From Stemphylium vesicarium (taxonomy: Eukaryota; Ascomycota; Dothideomycetes; Pleosporales; Pleosporaceae), in assembly GCA_004380135.1 (NCBI GenBank), contig QXCR01000088.1, positions 62,001 through 126,000 of the forward strand: a DNA stretch of 64,000 bases, given 5' to 3'. The first letter of the stretch is position 1; each line of letters starts with the position of its first letter. Positions 23,490 to 33,855 of the stretch are shown here, piece by piece. The translations under genes and the position numbers were made by a program. The notes beneath the pieces were generated by a model. It did no database searches and was not told the DNA's origin. It worked only from the letters and a program-made list of their open reading frames with translations.

Positions 23490-26223
23490 ATGTCTTTCTA
23501 TTCAGCGATTCGAGCTGTGGTTGGGCTGCTATTCATCTCTGTATCGATAGCTCAAATTCCTGACGGACTACCAATCGACAATACTACGAGGCAGTACCTT
23601 GAGTCTCTGTCTCCAGAGGCGCTAGCTGCGATTTTGAAAGTTTTCGAGCAAGCCCTTTCTGGTCAAACTCCAGCGTCGGCAGAGGTCATCCAAGCCCAGG
23701 AATTATACTGGAGCTATGATCGGAGTCCCCCCGTTTACCCAACGCGTAAGTAGTGTACTTGGACTTCCACGGAACTTTAAGATCCCAGTGCTAACAGGGG
23801 TTTACTTGTAGCTCAAGCCACAGGTCTAGGCAGTTGGGCCGATGCATACAAACAAGCACAAATAATGGTCGATCAGATGGACATGAACGAGAAGACCGCA
23901 ATTGTCTCAGGACAGAACGGTAGTACCAATGGATGCTCTGGTCAATTCCCCGGAGCTCCTCGTCTTGGATTTCCAGGCATCTGCCTTAGCGACGGTCCCA
24001 ATGGCCTGCATAACACTGATACTGTTAATGCGTACGCATCTGGCATCACCATTGGAGCGACATGGAACAAAGAGCTCGCTCTCAAACGTGGTCAGGATAT
24101 CGGTCTGGAGGCGAAAGTCAAGGGAATCAACAACATGCTTGGACCAACTGTGGGTCCCCTTGGGCGTGTAGTAATGGGCGGCAGAAATTGGGTAAGTGGA
24201 TCACGTGAAATTTTGTTCTCTTCACTAATGAACCGGTAGGAATCATTTTCCGTTGATCCTTACCTTTGCGGTGTCATGGGTGCTCAAACCGTTCTGGGAA
24301 TGCAAGAGCATGTCATTGCAACTGCAAAGCACTTCATTGTAAATGAACAAGAAACCAACCGCAACCCAAGCCGTTTCGGGCTCGGAAATGCCTCAGTTTC
24401 GGCTACTCTAGACGATCGGACAATGCACGAGCTATACCTATGGCCCTTTCAGGATCTGGTCAGGGCTGAAGTGGGATCTGTCATGTGCTCGTACAATCGC
24501 ATCAACGGCTCTCATGGATGTCAGAACAGCTATACCCAGAATTATTTGCTAAAAACCGAGCTTGCCTTCCAAGGATACGTCATCAGCGATTCCGGAGCTT
24601 TACACACGGGTATCGCCGCAGCCAACGCCGGTATGGATGTCGTCACTCCATTCGAGGAAGTCTGGGGCGGAAACCTCGCCAAAGCAGTTGCAAATGGCAC
24701 GATGGATTCTAGCAGGGTGGATGACATGGTTACACGGTAAGTCATCGAGCTCAGTATTAGTTGTTCGATTGCTGACTCGCGAAGTATCGTCGCGGCGTGG
24801 ATCAGGCTTGCCAGGTTCGAGCCGGGTTCTGGACTTCCCCAGGATGTTTCGAAGCCACACCAGGTGGTGAGCGCAATCAACCCACTATCCCGAGACAATG
24901 TCTTTCAAGGCGCCGCTGAAGGCATTGTCTTGGTAAAGAACTACAACAACACCTTGCCGCTAAAGAAGCCAAAGATGCTTACACTATATGGCTACGATGC
25001 CCACATACCTGTGACAAACACCCCTGGCGGCCCCTACAACAAGTACACCCTCGGGTTCCAGAGCGTCAATGTTACGGATGCAGAAATGCAAGGCCTTATG
25101 ATTGGCGTTGGAGACCTTCCCGGCGCCGCCCGACTTGGCACGCTTCTCAGTGGGGGTGGCAGCGCTTCTGTTGTACCTGCTTACATGACTTCACCATTTG
25201 ATGCTTTTTCGCAACGGGCACGCGAGGATGGCACCTTCCTTTTGTGGGACTTTGAGTCACAGGATCCTGTCTACGCCAACGCTGGCTCTGATGCCTGCAT
25301 CGTCTTCATCAATGAGTTTGCGTCCGAAGGCCAGGACAGATCTACGCTTGCCGATCCCTGGTCGGACGAGTTGGTAATGAACGTTGCGAGCAAATGTCCT
25401 AATGTAAGTTTTGAAACATCCCTGTACCTCATGTCTCACATCGCTGATCGATTCCCAGACTATTGTTTCCATTCACAATGCCGGTACTCGACTGGTAGAC
25501 CAATGGATCGAGCATCCAAACATCACCGCTGTCCTCTTCGCCCACCTTCCAGGCCAAGACTCGGGTAGCGCTCTTGTCTCAGTTATCTACGGCGACCAAG
25601 CTCCCTCTGGTCGGCTACCCTATACTGTCGCCAAGAATGAATCTGACTACGGTGACCTCCTCGCCCCTGTAAAAGCCGACAATGCCTCAAACTATTACAC
25701 CTCGATGAACCTTACCGAAGGCGTCTATATCGACTATCGTCACTTCGATGCCTACAACATCACGCCTCGTTTTGAATTTGGCTTTGGCCTTACATACACA
25801 ACCTTCGAATACACCGGACTCGACATCGCTGTTACAAAGCTAGGCACAAACCCCACAGCGCTTCCGCCATCTGCTCCTCTAGAACAAGGTGGTATTGCGT
25901 CTCTATGGGATGTGCTCATCACAGTTAAAACAGAAGTCAGCAATACTGGCTCCGTTCTGGCGCCCGAGGTTGTTCAATTGTATCTGGGAATTCCAGGCGC
26001 TCCGGCGAAGCAATTACGCGGATTTGAAAAGTCGACGTTGGAGGCTGGTCAGAACAAGACCATAGAATTTGAACTCACCAGAAGAGATTTGAGCGTATGG
26101 GACACCGCAAGACAAAGCTGGGTGCTGCAGAAGGGGCTTTACATGTTTTATGTCGGGGCCAGCAGCCGGGATATAAGGTTGAACGGGAGTCTGGTCGTTT
26201 TAGAAGGAGGAGAGGACGCATGA
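23490..26223 (+). CDS. Secreted GH3 beta-glucosidase
   Basis: Five exons fit: 23490-23745, 23812-24191, 24240-24736, 24785-25403, 25459-26223, giving 838 residues. A signal peptide (MSFYSAIRAVVGLLFISVS...) is followed by a 60-residue extension and then WSYDRSPPVYPTP, the usual GH3 start. Domain 1 has LSDGPNGLH, GRNWESFSVDPYLCG (joined across intron 2), ATAKHFIVNEQETNR, MCSYNRINGSHGCQN, and VISDSGALHTG. The Asp of SDS matches the catalytic nucleophile, with Ser where most members have Trp (SDW). The alpha/beta sandwich (HLPGQDSGSALVSVIYGD, PSGRLPYTVA) and C-terminal FnIII-like domain (VSNTGSVLAPEVVQLYLG) are complete. It releases glucose from cellobiose or other beta-glucosides outside the cell. 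It sits between two decayed kinases. Confidence 0.93.
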
Positions 26224-26812
26224 GTCACTTCAATTGGTGGTGAGTGGAGTTTGCGGAGGGTACGGAGGTGAGGTGGGAGGGGAGGTTTAGGGAGGGCGTT
26301 TCGGAGAAAATGTATGTGGAGTAGACGGATATGTGGGAGAGGAAGGGGGAGAGCGTGTTTCAGGGGGTCGGGATGAAGGTGCCACTGTCTTTTCGTTTGG
26401 GTATGGGGCGGCGCGAGTCGTCCACGATGTAGTGCTTGGACTTGATTTTATTCTGAGCTGAATCCTGGCATTGAGAAGAATCTTTCGAGTGCTGCTAGTA
26501 TGAACTGTAGTGCATGTCTTGTTGTTTTACAATGACCGAGGTATCACCGGAGAGAGCATATGCGCACATTGTCGGCGTAAACACCGGGGGCGGTTCTTGG
26601 GAACGTTTGTGTACAGCGCCATCATACTAACACAGTATTGCGCAGTATTATCGTATAAGAGAAGATCGTTGTTGCTTCTCTCTAATGCTCCATTAGTCCC
26701 ATATCCGCTCCAGGTGAGACATAGGTCCTTGCTTTCCGAAGTGTTTGCCGGTCAAGCACTGCAAGGAGCTTCTTTCACTAATACCATACCAACACTCAAT
26801 CCCCCAGCTATT
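26224..26812. other. Intergenic after GH3
   Basis: G-rich DNA directly after the GH3 stop, then sequence without a supported gene up to the start of the kinase pseudogene. Confidence 0.4.
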
Positions 26813-28295
26813 ATGGTTGAATCTTTGAACGTCCGCAATGACAGTATAATTAGCAACCCCGAAATGGCGTCATCTGCTACACTGAGACTGGCTGGTGAAC
26901 TCGGAGCGCAATTGCAATCGCTCCTCCTTCAGCTCAACTTCAGCTTTTCGAAAGTAGCGATTGAAGAATCCGATGATATCTCCGTCCAGGTGGAGGAATA
27001 TGACACAGAATTTTTCAACCAAGAGGGCCGCTTCAACCCCTGAACCAAGTTTCTTCTCGAAAGCGAGTACGAAGAATAATGTATGGCACATGACATTGCC
27101 CTTCCATATCCAAAGCACGACGCGCCATTTCAGGATTTTCTTTTCAAGAAGAAGCTTACAACGCGGGAGAAGGACCCGAGAGGACTACCCAGGTATTCAA
27201 CATGCAGCCTAGCTTCTAAGCCGTGACATTGAGGCCGAAAATGGCGATACCCTCAGTCTGCTAGATGAAGAGTGTCAGTACATGTTGATGGATGTACTCA
27301 ACTCCAAATACTCGGCTGAACTTGCAAAAGACAAGTTCCGGGTTGGCGAATCGGTACCTTCGGAATTCAAAGGTGGGCGCTGAACCATTCTTACAGGGCT
27401 CAATGACGTCTCAGGTAGTTTCAACCGCGGTGTTTACCTCGTCAAGCACGGTATGGGTATTTGCAACCCAGTACGCCTCATGAAAACTCTTCCATCGCCC
27501 GCGCACTATCCCGGTTTCGCCAGTCGTGAGATATCCATTCTCTCGGATCTGGAACATCAAAACATTCTCCAGTACTTTGCTGGTAACGCGCCTGAGGGTC
27601 GCCACGAAACGGGATGGCTGATCACGGACTACTGCAACCAGGGAACGTTGAAGACCTATGTCCAGAAATACATATGGGCCAAGCAAGCAATCCCGGAAAT
27701 CTTCATCTAGCACATCTTCGAAAGCCTAGTACGTGCGGTATGCTGTATGCACACAGGTAGAGATAATGTCTCGGAGCTCAATCCTGTCTTCACTTGTGGT
27801 GAATGGAAGCAGGAGTTTAACAGCGAGCAACAAGAATATCCCTGGGATCCTGTATACCATCGCGATATAATCCTTGACAACGTGTTTTGTGCCGCTGACA
27901 CGGCCAAAAAGACTCAAATTCCAGTCATCAAGCTAGGAGATTTTGGCTGCGCGCTGAGGGAGTCGGAAGTAAAGGACCTTGATGCGGGGTATCCCTGGAC
28001 CAGGAACACGCCGATAATGGATAACCACTATGTTCCGCCTGAAGGCCCACTCGCTACCGCTGCTGTCGATATCTACCAAATCGGGCTCCTGGTTTCTTGC
28101 CTCGTGTAGACAGTCTTGTCTCCTTCTCAGCTGGATGAGACGCTGGTAATCCCGGAAAAGAGGGGAGGACAGAGCCCCTCGGCGTGTTCTCGCGGATTGC
28201 GTGCGCTGCTCTTTGTGTGCTTGTTTCCTTACCCTGTTGACCGGATCAATGCTACAGCATTGTTACAGGCAATCCAGGCGACGCGGCCGCAGTAG
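26813..28295 (+). pseudogene. Protein-kinase-like pseudogene with multiple nonsense codons
   Basis: An ATG at 26813 opens a frame reading MASSATLRLAGELGAQLQS and on to RFNP, then TGA (27041), and continues in phase to a TAA (27077) and the coding-like LPYPKHDAPFQDFLFKKK. Near 27.18 kb the coding signal moves to another frame, which stays the same to 28295 and is cut by TAG 27210, TGA 27381, TAG 27708 and TAG 28107. Across these stops it reads REISILSDLEHQNILQYF, GWLITDYCNQGTLKTYV, VYHRDIILDNVF (HRD-x4-N loop), IKLGDFGCAL (DFG), NHYVPPEGPLA, VDIYQIGLLVSCLV, and PVDRINATALLQAIQATRPQ. Each stop is one C-to-T change from CAG, CAA or CGA. The end-to-end kinase likeness is clear; it cannot encode a full kinase as it stands. 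Confidence 0.72.
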
Positions 28296-29114
28296 GCTGG
28301 GTGAGAGTACGTGTATTTTGCGGGGCCTTTCATGGGCAAGGAAGGAGATTGTGGCCCCTCAGTGCGTGTACACTAAAGTGCTCAATCAGATTTTTATAGC
28401 ATTTTATAAATTCATGAAGTTTTCGTACTGGCAATGTAGTCTTTTCTTCTGACGATCCGAATTGTGGAGCCCTTCATACGCAAGACGGGCCAGACGGACG
28501 AACGCAGCCTCTTTTTGGAACCTAGATTTTTCTTAGCGTTTGGTGTCTATTGCCGCTGTTCTGTATAATGTGCATCGTTCATCAATTGGATGCATCCAAA
28601 GTGTTGCATCAAGCCAGATGGAATCTTCGCGAAGTTGGCCGGCACGTGATGAGGCGCAACATTGTCGGGCCGATCCGATGATTGAATCTTTTGACTTTCG
28701 TACAACGCCACCTGGGTGCTAGGCTACACCGCTCAAGGCCATCTATCCGACCCACGCGCGTCTCAACACCAAAGGATCTAACTCGATCGCCAGGCTGCCC
28801 AGGCAAGGCCATTGTGAATCTAGGCATTTCGCCTATATTTGCCGAGGTACCTCTGCCGGCGTTAGCTCGTAGCGTGTCTCTATGACGTCGCCATGGATCA
28901 TTCTCGGACGAGTCCGTCATTATCTAGCAATGAACTGGGGAAACGCTTAGAAATGCAAAAAGGTTGGAGCACTAAGGATGTGTTTATAGAGCACGAGTGT
29001 CCGCGTACTAAATCGTCAACCAAACACTTCCATTGTATACCATATCTTCAAACATTAACTCAAAAAGCTTTTCATTTTAATTGATACCCAGTCATCTTGT
29101 TTTTACATTTCAAC
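28296..29114. other. Intergenic, promoter side of the OYE-type gene
   Basis: No supported gene in 820 bases. The last 120 bases before the ATG at 29115 are AT-rich and should include the core promoter and leader. Confidence 0.4.
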
Positions 29115-30464
29115 ATGGCACCACGCAGATACGAAGCGGAGAAGAAGGACCCCGCCCCATTGGCGAAGCCTCTGGAGTTTGCCTTCTCCAAGAAGACCGC
29201 ACAAAACCGATTCCTCAAGGGTGCTATGACCGAGCGTCTATCATCATGGGATCCCCAGAACCTTGAGGCCCGCGGTGTCCCATCCAAGAACCTTGTCAAC
29301 GTCTACCGAAGATGGGGTCAGGGCGAGTTTGGTGTAATCCTTACCGGAAACATCATGATTGAGTACGACCACTTGGAAGCTCCCGGCAATCCCATCATTC
29401 CCCGCGGCTCAAAGTACGAGGGCGAGCGATTCGAGATGTTCAAGGAGCTCGCGACACAGTCTAAGAAGCACGGCTCTTTGATTGTTGGACAAGTCTCTCA
29501 CCCTGGACGACAAGTCACCGACAGCGTTCAGAAGAACCCCATCTCCGCATCTGATGTACAATTAGAAGGCAACGTCATGGGCATGACTTTCGCAAAGCCT
29601 CGTGCGGCCACCGAGGAGGACATCAAGAACGTCATCGAAGGCTTTGCGCACGCCGCAGAGTACCTTGAGAAGGCCGGCTACGACGGTATCCAGCTTCACG
29701 GCGCTCACGGATATCTCCTCGCCCAATTCCTCTCACCAACCACCAACAAGCGTACCGACAAATATGGCGGCTCTCTCGAGAACCGCGCTCGCATCATCAC
29801 CGAGATCGGTCAAGAGATCCGCAAGCGCACATCTCCCAACTTCATCCTGGGCATTAAGCTCAACAGTGTCGAGTTCCAAGACAAGGGTTTCGGCACCGAA
29901 GAGGCCGCAACTCTTTGCAAGATGCTAGAGGGCAACAGCTTCGACTTTGTCGAGCTGTCCGGTGGCACCTACGAGCAGCTCGCTTTCGGCCATAAGCGCG
30001 AGTCAACCAAGAAGCGTGAAGCTTTCTTCCTCGACTTCGCTGAGAAGATCACACCCGAGCTTACCAAGACCAAGACCTACGTCACCGGTGGCTTGAAGAC
30101 TGCCGCCGCCATGGTCGACGCTCTCAACACCGTCGACGGTGTTGGCCTCGCTCGCCCCGTGTGCCAGGAGCCAGAGCTACCCCGACAGATCATCAACGGC
30201 GAGGTCCACGCCGCCATTGACCAACTGACCGACGACAACGACTTCGGCATCACCAACGTTGCGGCTGGCACGCAGATCAGGCAGTTGGGCAAGGACCAGC
30301 AGCCCATCGACCTCAGCGACGAGAAGAACTTTGAGGCTTTCCAGAAGGACATGGGTGTTTGGGCCCAGGGCCTCGCGGAAGACAAGACAGGAAGCAAGTA
30401 CGGATACGTAGACCTTGAGAGCGTCAAGGGTATGCCCTACGGCACTGCTGCTCCCGCTTCATAG
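29115..30464 (+). CDS. NADH:flavin oxidoreductase, Old Yellow Enzyme family
   Basis: A single exon from MAPRRYEAEKKD encodes 449 residues; the open frame just upstream lacks an ATG. The FMN-binding TIM barrel is evident: RFLKGAMTERLSS, GEFGVILTGNIMIEYDH, GQVSHPGRQV, GYDGIQLHGAHGYLLAQFLS (substrate-binding HGAHG), TDKYGGSLENRARI, VELSGGTYEQLAFG and YVTGGLKTAAAM (phosphate-binding end). Members reduce activated C=C bonds of enones and related compounds with FMN and NAD(P)H. The physiological substrate cannot be told. No signal peptide, so cytosolic. It is unusual in this window in having no intron, and is convergent with SET2. Confidence 0.92.
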   Translation: MAPRRYEAEKKDPAPLAKPLEFAFSKKTAQNRFLKGAMTERLSSWDPQNLEARGVPSKNLVNVYRRWGQGEFGVILTGNIMIEYDHLEAPGNPIIPRGSKYEGERFEMFKELATQSKKHGSLIVGQVSHPGRQVTDSVQKNPISASDVQLEGNVMGMTFAKPRAATEEDIKNVIEGFAHAAEYLEKAGYDGIQLHGAHGYLLAQFLSPTTNKRTDKYGGSLENRARIITEIGQEIRKRTSPNFILGIKLNSVEFQDKGFGTEEAATLCKMLEGNSFDFVELSGGTYEQLAFGHKRESTKKREAFFLDFAEKITPELTKTKTYVTGGLKTAAAMVDALNTVDGVGLARPVCQEPELPRQIINGEVHAAIDQLTDDNDFGITNVAAGTQIRQLGKDQQPIDLSDEKNFEAFQKDMGVWAQGLAEDKTGSKYGYVDLESVKGMPYGTAAPAS

Positions 30465-30936
30465 ACATGTTGTTTTAAAACATGCATAGATAGAGCATAA
30501 ATAATAGAAATGAACGTTACGAGTTGATCTATTTTTGCATTCGCACCTCTTTTTCATGCTCAATAGTATAGCTCCACATCCGATTCGACTACCGACTTGA
30601 TGAACCAAAGCAGCAGCCAAACAGAATGTAGGGGACAACCACATGAAGCAAAGACGCAGATTAATGACTTGATTTCCCCCTCCCCATATCAGAATTGAAT
30701 ATCCCTTCCACTATGCACATGTAAAATGCTAGCCAGATGTAAAGGCCAGCACAAACAGCTTTCCCGTCATCTTTTGCTAGCCACCCAACGCCCTGGTGTA
30801 TGCCTGCGCAACCGAGCCGTTTCGGTCGAAAGAATTTTTTGCTCTTGTTGCTGATTACAAAAGGATAAGAAGAAAAAGAACAAAGATGTAATACAGAAAT
30901 CGAATGTACCATTTTTGCGCGAGAAAAAAAAACATG
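30465..30936. terminator. Convergent 3' region OYE / SET2
   Basis: AT-rich DNA with several T- and A-runs between two convergent genes; it fits two 3' UTRs. No gene seen. Confidence 0.45.
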
Positions 30937-33855
30937 TTATGGGCGCGTATTGTTACCGCCGTTCAGGGGACGCTGTCGTTGGTCCCCAGAGCCGTTTGTG
31001 GGAGGTGTTGCAAGCTGCATTGGGCTACCATACCCGTCCAGCTGGAACGCTGTCTTGCCTCCGGTATTTCCTCGATCACCGACTTCGGGAAAGGATATTG
31101 TAGACGCGTCGTCCATCGGCGTGAGGCTGGACTCTCCGTTCTCGGTCGATGCAGGCGGTGGCGGCGGTGGCGGAGGTGCAGGTTGTGGGACTTCGGAGCC
31201 TGTCCGTGTTCTCTTGGGCGATCCAGATCTACCTTCCTCCGCCCTCTTGCGCTTCAAGTCGGAGGTAGAGTCAGTAGGAGAGGCGTCGTCGGCCGTGGCC
31301 GCCATACTGTCTGTCCATCCGTCCTCACCTCCTTTAGGTGCGTCCTGAGGTGTGCCCGGTGTCCCTTCCTTAGTGTCCGACTTTCCGCCACCTTGCGATG
31401 CCTTTAGCTTCTGTCGCTCCTCCTTCTTTTTGACCGCTTTGTCCATGAACTCGCTGACGTATTTCTTGACTGTTTTCTCGTGATTGGAGCTAATTTTGGC
31501 CGTGGGGTCCTTGACACGTCCAGATTTATAGTCGCCGCGCACGAGCTTTTTTGCGACCTGCAAATATGATGAGCATATGAACATGAGCTAGGATTGAAAA
31601 TACCTTACCTCTCTACTCAGCCGTTTGACCTCATCCTTCTCGAGCTTCTTCCGGTACAGTGATGTTACAGCCATAACGTGGGGCGAGAGCTATAAAGGTC
31701 AGATGGGTATCGTGTAGTTATGGAAGATACTTACAGTCGCCTCATAGACCTTTTCCTGTTTCTCTATCGGTAGACGGCGCCACTTCTCATCGCGTGAGGC
31801 TGTCTCCTTGCTTTCATCGGGAATCGGCTGGGGTGTAGTAGATGCTGAGGGTCCAGTAGGTGTGTCCGTAGAAGTAATGCGTGAGATGATATCTTGAAGC
31901 ATTTGTGTATCGTTCTTGGCTTTGTTCTGTGGGGGCGGGACGTTCACAGCTTGCGTCGGACGCTGCCATTGCGTGAGGCCCGATAGATTGTAAAAGTATG
32001 TCGAGCCGTTCTCGGCAGAAGCCTGAAACCAGCCTGCGGGAAGGCTGTTGGGCTGTCGAGCTCGATTCGCCGGTCTGGCGGGAGCGAAGAAGTTTGCCGG
32101 GGCGCGAGGCGCATTGAATGCGCGAGGACCAGAGGGGATGTTTGAAGCGGACGGACCCTTGGGCGCAATTGTAGACGGCGACTTGGATCTCGATCTTGAT
32201 CGCTCTCGGCCTCTCTCGCGCCGCTCGAAATGATTCTCGGTGCGGACCGGCGTGCCGGCGTTTGGATCGCGCTTTATACGAGGTATTCTGTACGCAACGT
32301 CCAACTTGCTCCAGGCACTGAGAAGATCTGTGGCCAACTCTTCAACTCGTTCATCCCCGTAGTCCTTGAGTTCTTCAACCTCTCCTTCGATATTGGCTTC
32401 TTGGATCTTGTTTCGAGTGATGCGCGGCAGTCTGTGGAGAATGTCGAGCACTTGTAAAACAATGTTTGCGTCCTCCTTCCACTTTTTCAAGGTCGCCTTC
32501 AAGGTAGTGTAGCCGTGAAATTGAACGATGCGATGGCGAATTCTCTCGTCGTCGGTCTGCATACGGCTCAGTAGTTTGACGGCGATCCATTTTTCAGTGC
32601 AATTGCGCAGAGCAGGCACGATCTTCTTGACGTCGTCCTCGTCAAGCTCTCTTGGTTGCAGATCGTTGACGTATTCTTCGTCGTCCTCGCTGACCTTCTT
32701 CCTGCGGGGTTTCTTGGCGACGGCAGTATCCCAGCCAGCACCATCGTCAATACCAAGCGCCTGGATCATATCACTAGATAATTTGGTCGCATTGTCAGAC
32801 TGAGTCTTGCCACCGATGTAGCCAGTACAGTTGGGTTCGCCGCAGTAGCACGGTTGCGGATCCGCGCCATACCGGTCGACATTGTAGTTGAAAACGAGTT
32901 CTTCGCCAGCTTTGACTTGACGCTCGACGAAAATGCCCATGCGCAGTTTGTCTCCTACGACCCATTTGTCGACGAAGCAGTTGGGATTGCACGAGTGGTT
33001 GCAGAAGCGGCCCAGGTTGCCTTTCTTGGTGGCATCTACAAACTCGCCCTTGGTCAGGGACATGAAGTAGAAATGCTTGATTCCTTCCTCGTCATACTGG
33101 CCCATGCGCCGCCGAAAGGTGCGCTCGTCAATGACCTCGCCAATATACTCAAAGACGAATTCGCCGGGGGCCATGTTCTTGTTGGCACGAAGGCCGAAGC
33201 CTTTCTTGTCTGTCTTGATGACGGTGACGTCGGCGTATTGCTTTCGCTGAAACCGCTGGTTCTGACAGCGCCTACCGCAGCTGCAGTCGCCGACGCACTC
33301 CATCTTCGTGGCGCGGTTGATGCAGTCGGAGTCTTCGCCACAGGCATGATTTTTCTTCGTCGCCGAATCGTATTCCTCCTGACAGTCGCATTCGAGGGCG
33401 GGGTCGGTGGTGCCGATGGTCTTGTTCGCGTAGGTGCATTCTGGGAGGACGACAAAGGTGTCTTTGGCGGCTTCGGTAGAGTCGGGGAGGTCGAGGTATA
33501 GCGGAGGCGGGCGTGTGACGACTTTATGGGAGGCAGTGCGCGAGAGCTTCGGCGCTTTGCCGGGTTCCATCTTCAAAGTAATATCTCCCCCGAGCGTCTC
33601 TTCGTGGGCGCTGCCGGGCGACGGGGCGTCCGGGTCGTGCTTCATCATGGGCGAGCGTGATTTAGATCGCGACTTGAGCCTGGGCGGTATGGCAAGAGGC
33701 GTGGGGGTGCCGTCGAGAGCGTCTCCCTCGTCCACCTTTACCTGACCTGCGCCATGGCCCTCACCTGCGCCTTCCGAGGTCGCGCCTCCCAGCTTCATCT
33801 CGCGCAGCTCAGGCTCTAATTGGGCGGGGCTCCTGTCCGACTCGCTATCTGACAT
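30937..33855 (-). CDS. SET2: SET2, histone H3 lysine-36 methyltransferase
   Basis: Three exons, 33855-31735, 31689-31609 and 31557-30937, give 940 residues. Domains in order: AWS cysteine cluster (LECDCQEEYDS to CGRRCQNQRFQ), SET (KKGFGLRANKNMAPGEFVFEY, GRFCNHSCNPNC, GEELVFNYNVDRYG), post-SET (PCYCGEPNCTGYIGG), a TFIIS/Med26-like helical part (VKKIVPALRNCTEKW), a WW domain (LPAGWFQASAENGSTYFYN, LTQWQRP) and the C-terminal SRI region (VYEATLSPHVMAVTSLYRKK, SRE-VAKKLVRGDYK) split by the two introns. SRI binds the phosphorylated CTD of RNA polymerase II, so the enzyme methylates H3K36 during elongation. The last 130 residues form a disordered tail with a polyproline run, longer than in yeast. 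The ATG at 33855 is the first in frame. Confidence 0.95.

Noticed and set aside
19785..30464. Secondary-metabolite or catabolic gene cluster (transporter, GH3, oxidoreductase)
   Set aside because: No synthase, pathway regulator or linked tailoring set is present, and the genes have separate promoters and are interrupted by pseudogenes.
32854..33501. 215-residue open frame on the plus strand inside SET2
   Set aside because: It is the antisense shadow of the SET domain, which is strongly supported on the other strand.
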